A DNA stretch of 64,000 bases from contig NC_081811.1 of the NCBI RefSeq assembly GCF_030704535.1, positions 609,501 through 673,500 of the forward strand, given 5' to 3'. Positions 48,681-60,285 of this stretch are shown here, piece by piece. The notes beneath the pieces were generated by a model that was not told the DNA's origin, searched no databases, and worked only from the letters and a program-made list of their open reading frames with translations. How positions within the stretch are numbered: position 1 is the stretch's first letter; each line of letters begins with the position of its first letter. Source of the stretch: Vitis vinifera. Lineage: Eukaryota > Streptophyta > Magnoliopsida > Vitales > Vitaceae. A program made the translations under genes and the position numbers.

Positions 48681-48801
48681 TCCAACCCATCCCGTTATGT
48701 TAAATATGTATTACCTATGTTTTTTTTTAATATATATATATATATATATTCCAACCCATCCAACCCATCCCGTTATGTTAAATATGTATTACCTATGTTT
48801 T

Positions 48802-48853
<52 letters not shown>
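48681..48853. repeat. 78-bp tandem duplication with long (TA)n
   Basis: A block from cccgttatgttaaatatg to ttttttttaa at 48691 is repeated at 48769; each copy ends in a (TA)n run, the second run reaching 48853. Another (TA)n run is at about 49111-49140. Confidence 0.9.
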
Positions 48854-48856
<3 letters not shown>

Positions 48857-49108
48857 AGTGAAGTGGTTTCTTCAAAAGGTTAATTGAATTTATTTTCTCA
48901 AAGGTTTTGATTAAATATTCATAATTTTTATTGATTTGAAATTTCATTAAATATGTGAGAGGACTAAGAATTATTTTTATATTGAAGTTGTTTTTTTAAT
49001 ATATTTTAATATAAAATTATTCAAGTCAAGTTAGATTAGATTTTCAATCATTTAGTAGTGTTCTAATATAATAGATTAGCAGCTAACATGTGTTAGGTGT
49101 AATTGTTG

Positions 49109-49142
<34 letters not shown>

Positions 49143-50172
49143 CATTGAAGGAAAATAGAAATTGTGAAGTTTAAACCAATCCAATCAAGGTTAGGATCTA
49201 AAAGGCGTTGAATTAGGTGTTAGTGAAATTTTAATAAATATAAAGGTAAATAATCATTTATGTAATTATTAACAAGATCAAGAAAATAAAGAGAGAAGGA
49301 ATAGATAATACAAAGAATTTTAGTGACTATAAGAAAAAAATATTATTTCCAGTTAATAAATATAGCCTTTTCCAATGAAATTTCAAATATTATCATTAAT
49401 ATCAATTTTCTAAAAAATTTTACTTGCGAAACTTCAAATACTATCATTAATATCAATGTTCTAAAAACCTTTTGTAATGAATTTGAACTTTTCATTGCAA
49501 AAATATGTGGCAAAAAATTTAGTGTCGGTTTTTTTTTTAATGAGAACTCTTTTGTGATGAAAATAGATTATTTGCTCATGAAAATATTTATCATTAAATA
49601 CAATTAAGTAACTTATGGTTTTTAATTGAATTATTTAATTAATTGGAATTCATCTTATGGGTTAATAAATTAAATAAGGCTTAATGGATTAAATTAAGTG
49701 ACTCATGATCCCTTGTTACTTAAGTCCACAATAGTCTATACAAAACTTTTTAGGGTTTTGGGTTAGACATTTTTAATCTTTTATATTTTTTAGAGAGGAA
49801 TCTTAACCTTCATCCCTTCAAGGTGAAAGAGAGGCTCTTACTTCTCTTTGCGTCTAGATTCAAAAAGAGTCATAGGGTGAAAAATACTTGGTTTTTTGAG
49901 GTACTTTTCATCGACTTGAAAAGGATTTGGAAACATTCAAGTCCAAGGTATGTCTTGCAACACCTTAGGCTAAATTTCGAACTGGTATGTTTCTTCACTT
50001 CATCACCTAAGATTCATTAGGATGCTCCATTCTTCAGTCAAACATCATATTCAATTCAATGTTAGTAAATATTAATTTTTACCAATTGTTCTGCTGACTT
50101 TATGGTTGAGAGATGAATGGAAGGAGGCATCTTAAATATTTATCATATTACTACAAATGTATACACAAATAT

Positions 50173-52479
50173 GGGACTTTTGACAAGAGTACGGTAATTT
50201 AAAAAAAACATTCTTAAATTACCATAGTAGAAAAAGTTATTCCAAATGTATGGTAGTTTTTACCAAGTAGAAGAGAGGCACAAATAAAACCTTTTTTTTA
50301 AGCAAAATCGTCTTTTAAAAAGATGATTTAAAAAAAATAAAAATTAAATGGAAATCTTCTCTTTAAGAGAAGATTTCCATTAAAAAAAAAATAATATTAC
50401 AAAAAATTGGAAATTTAAACTAATTTAAAAAAAAAATTCAAAGGGAAAAAAAAAATCAAAAGGGAAATCGTCTCTTCATTAAAAAAAAATTAATATAAAA
50501 AAAATCTCAAATTAAAAAAAAAATTAATATTACAAAAAATAATTTTTTTTAAAAATAAAATAAAATCCCAAATTAAAAAATTAATATTACAAAAAATTGG
50601 AAATCTAAACTAATTTAAAAAAAAAAAATCAAAGGGAGAAAAAATCAAAAGGGAAATCATCTCTTCATTAAAAAAAATTAATATAAAAAAAATCTCAAAT
50701 TTAAAAAAAATTAATATTACAAAAAATTGGAAATCCAAACTAATTTAAAAAAAAATCAAAGGAAAATCATCTCTTCAAGAGACAATTTTCCCATTTAAAA
50801 AAAAAATCAAAAGAAAAATCATCTCTTGAAGAGACGATTTCCCATTGAAAAAAATTAATATTACAAAAAATTGGAAATCCAAAGTAAATTAAAAAAATAT
50901 ATATTCAAAGGTAAATTTCCCATAAAAAAAAAATCCCAAAGGGAAATCGTCTCTTCAAGAGACGATTTCCCATTAAAAAAAATTAATATTACAAAAAAAA
51001 AATTAAAAAAGAAAAAAAATCCCAAAATAAAAAAAAAATTAATATTACACAAATTTGGAAATCCAAACTAAATTAAAAAAAAAATTCAAAGGGAAATCGT
51101 CTCTTCAAGAGACGATTTCCCATTAAAAAAAATAATATTACAAAAAATTGGAAATCCAAACTAAATAAAAAAAAATCAAAGGGAAATCGTCGAGACTATT
51201 TCCCATTTAAAAAAAATATCAAAAGGGAAATCGTCTCTTGAATAATACAACAAATAATATTTTAACAAAATTACCATAAATTAAAAAAATTAAAAAAATA
51301 CATGTAACAACAAATATCTAATATCTATCATGCATTACACAATAAATATGAAATAAAGACAAAAATGTTAACTACCAATAAAATAATATATCTTTTATTA
51401 TTTTTTTAATGATTTAATCTATTTAAAATAACAATTTCCAATAAATATTATTCAAACAAATATTAAATAATCCAAATAAATTTAAAAATTGATATAATAA
51501 TAAAAACTATACATTATAAAATAACTTCAAATACAAATAAAGTAAAAATATTACCTTATAAGCAACAACGTGAGTGTCGAATAAAAGAGAGGAGATAAGA
51601 TATGCTCAAATTCTAACAAAGATGAAAGGTGAAAAATTTTCAAACGGGGAAAATGGACAAAACGTGAGTGAAGAAGTTTGAAGGTGAAAATTAGAAAGAA
51701 AAAGTTTGAAGGTGAAAATGAGAAGGAAGAAGGTAATTTATAGTGTATGAAAAGTTGGAATTTGCGGAGTGTAGTAAATTGGATGGATATGACAACACAT
51801 AAATAGGTATGAAATAGGTAAGAGTGTAGTGTATAGGATAAGTATATGAATAAGTAAGAGTGTAGTGTATAAGATAAGTGGTTAAAACTTGAATTTCAAA
51901 TTTCAATTGGAATTTGTGAGTGTAGTAAATTGAAGTATTAAATGAATGAAGAGACGATTTCCTTTGGGATTTATTTATTTATTTTTATGGGAAATTTACC
52001 TTTGAATAAATTTTTTTAAATTTAGTTTGGATTTCCAATTTATTGTAATATTAATTTTTTTTAATAGGAACGATTGTTTTTTTTTTTAATTGGAAATCGT
52101 CTCTTCAAGAGACGATTTCCCTTTTGAATTTTTTTAAATGGGAAAATCGTCTCTTCCCTTTGATTTTTTTTTTAAAATTAGTTTGGATTTTCAATTTTTT
52201 GTAATATTAATTTTTTAAAAAAAATTATTTTTTGTAATATTAATTTATTTTTTTAAATGAAGAGACAATTTCCCTTTTAAGTTTTTTTTTTTTTTTGGAT
52301 TTCCATTTTTAATTTTTTTTTTAAATCGTCTTGTCAAAAGACGATTTTGTTTAAAAAAATTTTTATCTGCGAACCCTCTTTCCTATTGGCAAAAAGTACG
52401 ATACATTTAGAATTACTTTTTCTCCTATAATAATTTAAGAATAATTTTTTTAAATTACCGAACTCTTGTAAAAAGTCCC
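50173..52479. mobile_element. Foldback transposon built from palindromic sub-repeats (2.3 kb)
   Basis: The left end (from 50173, GGGACTTTTGACAAGAGT...) and the complement of the right end (52479, GGGACTTTTTACAAGAGT...) align for about 170 bp, through GGTAATTTAAAAAAA, CTTAAATTA, GAAAAAGT and AAATCGTCTTTT. The flanks are acaaatat (50165-50172) and acaaatac (52480-52487), an 8-bp target duplication with one change. Inside the left arm are about six direct copies of a ttaatattacaaaaaattgg block alternating with 31-33-nt palindromes such as GGGAAATCGTCTCTTCAAG plus its mirror (50941-50971, 51091-51121; variants at 50348, 50761, 50813). The right arm (51950-52350) carries the same blocks inverted, including a palindrome at 52091-52121. 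The centre (about 51250-51940) is non-repetitive and has no transposase. Non-autonomous; superfamily (hAT or Mutator-like) open. Confidence 0.85.
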
Positions 52480-53592
52480 ACAAATACGCATATATATATA
52501 TAGTCAAGGAGTAGATGTAGGTAGGCCTCATGTTCAATTCAGTCACTAAATGTTGCAAAAGATTGCATATAGTGGACCACCATTCACCATTCAATCTTGT
52601 AATTGAGGGATAGATGGAGATAGTTCTCAAATTCAATCCCAAATCACAAAATATACAATTTTACTAACAAATGAAAGAAATTAATTAATAGAGATCGGGT
52701 GTATTTAACCAAAAGAAGGTGAAAGAAATTAACCATTTCATTAAATAAAAATAAAAATAAAAAAATAAAAATTTACTCTGACTTCTTAAGATTTATACCA
52801 TCAAGTGACAACACAACTTCAAAAACAGTCCAGAAAAGGCTAACTTTATCATTTTTGCATACTCCTTTGTATCCACATGCCTTAAGCAATAACCTCATCA
52901 ATCTATCTTAAGTTGTACAGGGCATCCACACCCAGCATCCTGATTTTCAATCTCTCTAAAACCATGGAGTGATTCAAGGAAAAATGGGTTTTATATAAGA
53001 ATTCACCTAAAAATGATGCTCATAAGATGGTTTCAACTTGGACCTATTTCATTGATGTTTTTGCAACAAAGCATCATTATTTACCCTTTAATACAGAAAA
53101 TTGATGTTTGGTCCTCAAAATATACTAAAAAAATAATTATTTTTTCATGTTTCATTTATTACAGAAAATTGTAAAAATAAATATAATTATAAATTCATAT
53201 ATTTTTAAATAAATTAATATTTACTTAAAAAAAAAAAAAAAAAGAGTTTAAAGGATTAAGTAAAAATGGTTTATTAATTTAATTCTATTTTTTATTTTTA
53301 TTTTTTCATTTTTCTATCTGTCTTTATTTTTTACTTAAAATTTTTTTTTTCTTTCACATTTCCTCAAAATTTCTTGTCTACAAAAAAATAAAAAATGAAA
53401 ACAAAACACTTAAAAAAATATAAAAATAACTTATTAATTTTAAATTTTCATTTTTCCTTCACCTTTATTTATTTATTTTTTTTGCTTTCTTCCTTTCACA
53501 TTTTCCTCAAAGTTTTTAACAACAAACCATAACTTTAGTATTTTATGATAATGAATTGTAACCAGAATGTTGTAATAAATGAAAAATATAAT

Positions 53593-54120
53593 AAATTTCT
53601 CATTCTCATTCTTTGTTATAAAGTTTCAAACACATCACATGGGTTTATCATGTCGTTTCCGGCTTGTAGTCAATTTTATTTAAAAAAGTCTTTGTCACGT
53701 AGTTTCTAATTTTTTTTTTTTAAAAAAAAAAAGACAAAAGAAAATAAAAAACTACAACTTGGGTTAAAGTCATTTTTATTATAAAAAAAAATTTGGTCCA
53801 CGGTTGAACTTTGTGACCCACATGCATAGATAAACATAACGTACACTACCTTCTATCTAATTTATTAATTTTAAGTCTTTTTTTATTTTATTTTTTTTCA
53901 TTTTCCTTTACCTTTATTTCTCTCTTTTTCTTTCTACCAACCATTTTTTAATTTTTGATAAATTTCTTATTCTCATTCTTTATTATAAATTTTCAAACAC
54001 ATCGTAAGTGCTTATCCCTTAGTTTCCAAAAAAAAAATATATGACTTTGCTTATGGTCATTCTTTTTAAATATTTTGGGACGCGGTTGAATTTTGTGACC
54101 CAAATAGACATAGCGTAACA
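53593..54120. repeat. Diverged direct duplication, offset about 367 bp
   Basis: aaatttctcattctcattct with tttcaaacacatc, and further on cggttgaactttgtgaccca, occur at 53593-53840 and again, with changes, at 53960-54117. The intervening poly-A/T lengths differ between copies. Confidence 0.75.
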
Positions 54121-54524
54121 CCATATTGTTTGATACCATGCATGTAGCGTCACACCATATTATATATATGATATCATGCATGTAGCGTCACATAGTATTC
54201 ATCCATGTTTGAAATTCTAGAATGTTGGAATAGAAAATCCATTCTATTTATTACCGACAATTATATTTTAATATTTTATTAATCAAAATAAAAATCCTAT
54301 TAATGCCGACACTTTCTTTGGCGTGATTCACCTGCAGCCTCATTCCATGCATGGAAGAAATGATTTAAATAGAGGGCATATCTAACATTAATTACTTGGA
54401 AAGTACAAGTGGGTTGAATGTGTCACATATTATTTGTCTTTTGCCACCGTGGGACACATGAACTATGAACTGTAAAGGCAAGTGGAACACGCATAATCAA
54501 TAAATAAATAAATGTTGTTTTGGC

Positions 54525-54531
54525 TATTTAA
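54525..54531 (+). promoter_or_regulatory. TATA box of KCS-B
   Basis: TATTTAA in ggctatttaaatgcatgg lies 64 bp before the ATG at 54595. The same context is conserved in the C1 and C2 copies about 64-70 bp before their ATGs, which supports function. Confidence 0.6.
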
Positions 54532-54594
54532 ATGCATGGGTTTTAGGCCATTTTTGATCCAAAAACTACATACATTCATATAACCCATTTCATC

Positions 54595-56520
54595 ATGTTT
54601 CTCCTTGGATTCATATCAAACGATCTCTTAGGGTTTCTGATCAGCCAGTCCGGTTTCATCATGCCGGCAGCGGCCATCATGGTGGGCTTAACCCTAATTG
54701 CTTTTATGTTATACCTTTTCGCCTTTGGGTCTTCTCCTAAAATTTTCTTGTTAGATTTTGCATGCTACAAACCCCCCAGCTCTTTAGCATGCACTAAGGA
54801 AATGGTGATTGAGAGGTTGAAGCTGCATGGGAATTTCTCTGACGAGAGTCTGGAATTGATGAAGAAACTAATGAAGACGTCGGGACTAGGCGAGGCTACG
54901 TACTTGTCTGAGGGACTACTTAGGGAGCCGCTGGATATGTCGACGGAGGCGGCGAGGAAAGAGGCGGAGATGGTGGTGTTCGGAGCTGTGGATGAGTTAC
55001 TGGGCAAGACCGGGGTGAAGGGTGAGGAGATAGGGATAGTGGTGGTGCATAGCAGTATTTTTAACACTGTTCCATCCCTGGCTTCCATGATTGTGAATAG
55101 ATATAAGCTTCGTGAGAATGTTTTGAGCTACAATATGAGTGGAATGGGGTGCAGTGCTGGACTCTTATCCATCGGGCTTGCCAAAGACCTTCTCAAGGTT
55201 GTATATTTTATTTTTCATTTTGTTTGAAAAATGTTTTCAAAGAAAGTTTTGAAAAATGAGTGATGGTTGATCATTGTTTTTTAAAATAGTTTTCAAAAAC
55301 AATTCTTGAGAATAGATTTTCTATGTTTAGGTTATGTTGGAAAAATGTTTTTAAAGACAATTGTGAAAAATGAGCAACGGTTGATCATTGTTTTTCAAAA
55401 TAGCTTTCAAAAATAATTATTAAGAATAAGTTTTCTATGTTTAGATCATGTTTGGAAAGTGTTTTCAAAGACGGTTGTGAAAATTAAGTCATGGTTGATC
55501 ATTGTATTTTAAAATAGTTTTTAAAAACAATTCTTGAAAATAATTTTTGAAAATTATTCTCTAACATTAAACAAAAGTTTGTTGAGAGCTAAAATGTTTT
55601 TCATTTGGCTTTAATGTTTTAAAGATAATTTTTATATTTAACGTATTTTTTAATCATTCTACATGTTTTTATATAATTATTTTTTGGTTGTTAAACATAT
55701 TTTTTGGTTTTTTTTATTTGAAAAACACAAAACTATTCTAGAAAATAGATACTAAATAGGATTATAGCTTTTAAAAATATTTTATGATGTTTTGTAAAAT
55801 AAAAGTCTCTTTGAGAACTTGAAATCTTCTTAAATTTGTTTTCTATATTTTTAAATATATTTTAAAAATAACTTTACCTAAAATCTTCTTTAACTTATTT
55901 TTTTATATTTTTAAATATATTTTAAAAATTACTAATCATTTTTTTGAAACAATCTTCAAACAATAAATGATAATATCCAAAAAACATTAAAAGATGTTTT
56001 TTAAAAATACCTTATTTTTATTTATATATATATATTTTTTCTGGTTACTAAAGTTATTATTATTTTTTTTTTGCTCTAAAGGACAAAAAAATTATTCTAA
56101 AAAATAATTTCCATACCAAGCCTTAATTTTATTTATTTTTTAAATAAATAAATAAATAAATTTTCGTTTTTCTGTTTTTACTCTCTACTTCTTAAGTATT
56201 CCAAGGCCCAAGTCTGTCCAACTCTTGAGAGAACTTTGGTTTGGTTCATTATTGGATTGTCTTTTATAGTTGGTGGGCCGGCCTAACAATGGGCAGCCAC
56301 TAGGCCTCAACTTGTTTCTTGAAAGAAGTTGTTCTTTTAAATTTGTTTTATTTATTTTAACTCTTTCATATAAAAATTAAATAATTTGAAAAAGTATAAA
56401 TTTTTAATTATAATTATATATATTATTTTTCATAGTATAACCAGATAAAAAAAATTATTTTCTTTATTATTATTATTATTATTATTTTTCTTAATACTTT
56501 TGGGAACCAAACATAATGTA

Positions 56521-56566
<46 letters not shown>

Positions 56567-57616
56567 GTAAGATTTAAAATGTAAAAGAAAAATATAATTA
56601 TTTGTTTGATACATTCTCTATTTTATGTTTTAAAAATAAAAATATTAATAATTTCTACATTAAATAAAAAAAGAAAGAATTTTGGTTGTGGGTTTACCAT
56701 GTCACTGAAAAAACAAAACAATTTACTCAAAGTATCATATTTTTTATTTAATTTTCAAATAATCATTTTTATAATAATATTTTTGTTACAAAATACCCTC
56801 TAATTGCAGGTGCACTGTAATTCGTATGCATTAGTGGTGACTACTGAGATTATCACTCAAGGTTGTTACATGGGGAAAGATCCATCCAAGCTCATTGGCA
56901 ACTGCATCTTCCGCATGGGTGGCGCCGCAGTTCTCCTCTCCAACCGACTATCTGATCGCAACAACTCCAAGTACCAACTCATCCACACCGTCCACACCAA
57001 CACTGCAAGCTCTGATCGTTCGTACAATTGCATCATCCAGGAAAAAGACCATGAAGGCCACGTAGGTATCACTATCAGCAAAGATCTCTTGGTCGTGGCC
57101 TCTGAGATCATTAAATCCAATGTAGCCACACTGGCTCCCTTGATCTTCCCCGCATCAGAACGACTCCTCTATCTTATCAACTATTTAATTAGGTATTTCC
57201 ATGTAGCAAGCATCGAGCTGTATGTGCCAAATGTCAAGTGTGCAGTGGATCATTTCTTCCCTCATGTGGGTGCAAAGCCCATACTAGACAAAGTGGCGAG
57301 GAACTTGAGAATGAGTGAGGGACAAATGGAAGCTTCTAGAATGACCTTGTATAGGTTTGGGAATACATCGAGTAGTTCAGTATGGTATGAGCTAGCTTAT
57401 GCAGAGGCCAAAGGTAGGATCAAGAGGGGTGATCGTGTGTGGCAGATTGCATATGGGTCTGGCTTTAAATGTAGTAGTGCATTTTGGAAAGCCATCAGGA
57501 CTGTTGATCGTGAGAAAATGAATCCTTGGAGCGATGTGATTGATGAATTTCCAGTGGTGGACCCGCACAACACCGAAATATTTCCTTACGCTTTTGAGCT
57601 GTCAAAGTCAAAGTGA
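54595..57616 (+). CDS. 3-ketoacyl-CoA synthase KCS-B, 2 exons, 469 aa
   Basis: Paralogue of KCS-A on the opposite strand, same reaction (first, condensing step of very-long-chain fatty acid elongation at the ER). Exons 54595-55197 and 56810-57616; the intron (1612 bp, GT-AG, phase 0, after LAKDLLK) is at the same position as in KCS-A but 16 times longer. Hydrophobic N-terminal segments (about 5-22 and 25-45) precede FLLDFACYKPPSS. Catalytic residues: Cys186 in SGMGCSAG, His353 in HFFPHVG, Asn386 in YRFGNTSSSS. The usual GG after the catalytic His is GA here, and Tyr replaces the usual His in LYRFGN. The C-terminus ends NPWSDVIDEFPV plus a short tail, as in the family. It looks intact; both splice sites are canonical. 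Substrate specificity unknown. Confidence 0.95.
55228..55560 (+). repeat. Three 114-bp tandem repeats in the KCS-B intron
   Basis: The landmark ttgatcattg falls at 55267, 55381 and 55495, exactly 114 bp apart. Each unit also contains ttttcaaag, aaaatag, caattcttg-like and ttttctatgtttag blocks. The units differ at many positions, so the array is not recent. It begins some 30 bp after the donor site. Confidence 0.85.
56525..56562. repeat. (TA)19 microsatellite in the KCS-B intron
   Basis: Uninterrupted TA dinucleotides in the second half of the KCS-B intron. Confidence 0.95.
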
Positions 57617-58660
57617 TTATGATCATCATATTGCCATGAGTTGATTACTATTTGCATGTAGGGCATTAGGCCCATTAATAAGAAATAAAGATCGAGTTAC
57701 TGCAATTCATTGAAGTGATTAACATAATGCTATATTTGATTACCATTTTTTTAAATTCAAATTTCATTTTTATGGGACAAGTCTAACAAAATTCTACATG
57801 GTTAATTTAATTCTAAATCACTCTCAATTTTTTGTAAGATAAAAAGTAATTTTTTTTATGAGTTTGGGTTAAATTCATATTGATCTGCATAATTTATTTA
57901 ATAAATAAGTGATTTTTGGGTGAATTTGATCTGAATTGACCAATTTTAATAATCTTACTATTAACATAATTATAATTTTAAACTATTTAACTCATATTTG
58001 TCTCATTTTAAACTTGTTTTTAATTAAATAAATTAATTGAGTTATAAACATATTTGGTTGAGACATTAATCTTATAGACATGTATAAGGCCTAACTCAAT
58101 TTGATTATTATATTGGAGAACCTGATTATTAAAAGGGTTAAATGGATTATACGATGTGTTACTCGTTTAATAATTATGTGGTATTTGAGTTGATGTTTTT
58201 TATACTATTATTATTTGTATTGAGTTTGGGTTAAGTTATGTAGTAGAATATCTAGGTTTTGACACATCACGAACATGACCCACAAACACAAATTATCCCC
58301 TTAATCTAAGCAAGTCCTTAGTATCAAAAGAAGTAAAAATGAACATACCAATTCAAAGCCACTTAATAGAGACCAATCATGACATGCAATTGCCATTAGA
58401 GGATCACCTAACACATGGAAACATATAACTGAAGACATGCATGTTGATTTTTCTTTTAAATCAACTGTTACACCTGTCCCACATCGGATTACAAACGACA
58501 AAAAAAGGCCTTTAAAATTCTCATCTAACTCATTGGCACCGCTGGGTGTCCGCTGGACCATGGAAGTCTGGGTGATAAATGAATTTTTGGCCCAATATAA
58601 ATAGAGGCCCAACTTTGCCAAAACCCACTGCAGAAAGTTTGTTGTATCGGTTGGGTCAAT
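57617..58660. other. 3' flank of KCS-B
   Basis: KCS-B 3' UTR (an aataaag signal is at about 57684) followed by AT-rich DNA. It contains the snRNA-type promoter-like motif at 58476-58517. No open frame of interest. Confidence 0.5.
58476..58517 (+). promoter_or_regulatory. Plant snRNA-type USE plus TATA-like pair
   Basis: GTCCCACATCG (58476-58486) matches the plant snRNA upstream sequence element RTCCCACATCG exactly. TTTAAAA follows at 58511-58517, 24 bp after the USE, the spacing known for Pol III (U6-type) plant snRNA promoters. A second, better TATA (TATAAATAG, about 58603) lies further on. No known snRNA follows at the expected start (about 58540). The same motif is frequent in plant LTRs, so a retroelement origin is as likely. 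Confidence 0.4.
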
Positions 58661-59229
58661 TGATGATTTTACACTTTTTAATTTAAAAAATAATAATAAT
58701 AAAAAGAATTTGTCGAAGAGACAATTTTTGCTTATATTTTTTTAAAAAATAAAAATAAATTGTCTATTCAAAAGATGATTTTTACTTTGGTAAAAATTAT
58801 GATTGACATTATGATAGTTTACGAATTATTTTTTTAATATATATAATGCATGTTTGAAATAGTGGAATATTGGAGAAAATCCATTCTAATTATTATCCAT
58901 AATTATATTTTAATATTTTATTAATCAGAATAAAAATCCTATGAATTGCCGACACTTTGTTTGACATGACTCACCGCATCCCATTCCATCCATGAAAGAA
59001 ATGATTTAAATAAAGACCAATTCTAACGTTGATTACTTGGAAAGGACGAGTGAGTTGAAAGTGTAACATCTTATTGTCTTTTGTCACCGTGGAACGCATG
59101 AAACATGAACTATGAATTGTGAAGGCAAGTAAAACATGCATAAATAAATAAATGTTTTGGCTATTTAAATACATGGTTTTTAGGTCATTTTTTATCCAAA
59201 AATTGCACATACTCATAACCCAATTCATC

Positions 59230-59292
59230 ATGTTTTTCCTTGGATTCATATCAAATGATCGGTTTCTGATCTGCCAGTCCGTTTTCATCCTA
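59230..59292 (+). pseudogene. KCS-C1: truncated 5' fragment of a KCS gene
   Basis: The ATG at 59230 opens MFFLGFISND, like KCS-B, with a 6-nt in-frame deletion after ND compared with KCS-B (LLGF region). The KCS similarity stops at about 59292, where the next duplicated unit begins. Only some 20 codons remain. Its promoter module and TATTTAAA are still present upstream, so a short non-coding transcript is conceivable. Confidence 0.8.
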
Positions 59293-59477
59293 TGGATGAT
59301 TTTAGACTTTTTAATTTAAATAATAATAATAATAAAAAGAATTTGTCTCTTTAAGAGATAATTTTTGCTTATAATATTTTTAAAAATAAATAAATAAATT
59401 ATCTATTCAAAAGATGATTTTTACTTTTTTTTAGTTGGTAAAAATTACGATTGACATTACGATACTTCACAAATTAT

Positions 59478-59524
<47 letters not shown>

Positions 59525-59886
59525 ATGGATGTTTGAAATAGTGGAATATTGGAATAGAAAATCCATTCAAATTATCATCCATAATTATATTTTAATATTT
59601 TATTAATCAGAATAAAAATCCAATGAATTGCCGACACTTTGTTTCACATAACTCACCGTAGCCCATTCTACCCATGAAAGAAATAATTTAAATAGAGACC
59701 AATTCTAACATTGATTACTTGGAAAGGACGAGTGAGTTGAAAGTGTGACATCTTATCTGTCTTTTGTCACCGTGGAACGCATGAAACACGTATAAATAAA
59801 TAAATAAATGTTTTGGCTATTTAAATACATGGTTTTTAGGCCATTTTTTAATCCAAAAATTGCACATACTCATAACCCAATTCACC

Positions 59887-60285
59887 ATGTTTCTCCTTGG
59901 ATTCATATCAAATGACCTCTTAGGGTTTCTAATCAGCCAGTCCGGTTTCATCCTGTCGATGGCCGTCATGGTGGGCTTAACCCTAATTGCTTTTATTATG
60001 TTAAGCATTTTCGCCTTTGGGTCTTCCCCTAAAATTTTCTTGCTAGATTTTGCATGCTACAAGCCCCCCAGCTCTCTAGCATGCACTAAGGAAATGGTGA
60101 TTGAGAGGTTGAGGCGGCATGGAAATTTCTCCGACGAGAGTCTGAAATTCATGAAGAAACTAATGAAGACGTCGGGATTAGGCGAGGCCACGTACTTGTC
60201 TGAGGGACTGCTTAGGGAGCCCCTGGATATGTCGATGGAGGCGACGAGGAAAGAGGCGGAGATGGTGGTGTTCGGAGCTGTGGAT
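59887..60285 (+). pseudogene. KCS-C2: KCS gene interrupted by a copia retrotransposon
   Basis: From the ATG at 59887 a frame of 133 codons matches the start of KCS-B almost throughout (FLLDFACYKPPSS, TKEMVIERL, TSGLGEATYLSEG, EAEMVVFGAVD), with no stop or shift. The match ends exactly at 60285, where the LTR (TGTAAGC...) begins; the frame then reads 13 foreign codons to a TAA at 60325-60327. The catalytic Cys, His and Asn regions are missing from this side. The rest of the gene may lie beyond the retrotransposon, outside the window. The five bases before the LTR (60281-60285, tggat) are the expected target duplication. Confidence 0.9.

Larger units (their letters stand above)
46293..50164. 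other. Spacer between KCS-A and KCS-B, left half
   Basis: No gene is supported. 46293-46700 is probably the original upstream region of KCS-A. At 47600-47920 there is LTR/TRIM-like text, with direct copies of a taccatgttraactaccaa motif and a short hairpin. At 48627-48209 (minus) two adjoining frames of about 65-69 codons look more protein-like than background but are out of frame with each other and match nothing I recognise. 49650-50000 is unassigned. Confidence 0.4.
52488..54594. other. Upstream region of KCS-B
   Basis: AT-rich and gene-free. It includes a diverged tandem duplication (53593-54120). The last 400 bp (about 54195-54594) form the KCS-B promoter module, which also occurs twice downstream (58845-59229 and 59525-59886). 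Confidence 0.6.
58661..60285 (+). repeat. Tandem duplication of the KCS promoter and 5' end
   Basis: Unit 1 (58661-59292) and unit 2 (59293-60285) both begin tgatgatttta or tggatgatttta, run through aaaagaatttgtc, a (TA) tract and the KCS-B-like promoter module, and enter the KCS coding sequence. Unit 1 is cut about 63 bases after its ATG by the start of unit 2; unit 2 continues until the copia LTR. Equivalent points are about 632-657 bp apart, the difference arising mainly from TA-run length. Confidence 0.85.

Noticed and set aside
50340..51240. Regularly spaced palindromic repeats resembling a CRISPR array
   Set aside because: Spacers are themselves repeats, the spacing varies, and the whole block mirrors a right arm; the context is a eukaryotic foldback transposon.
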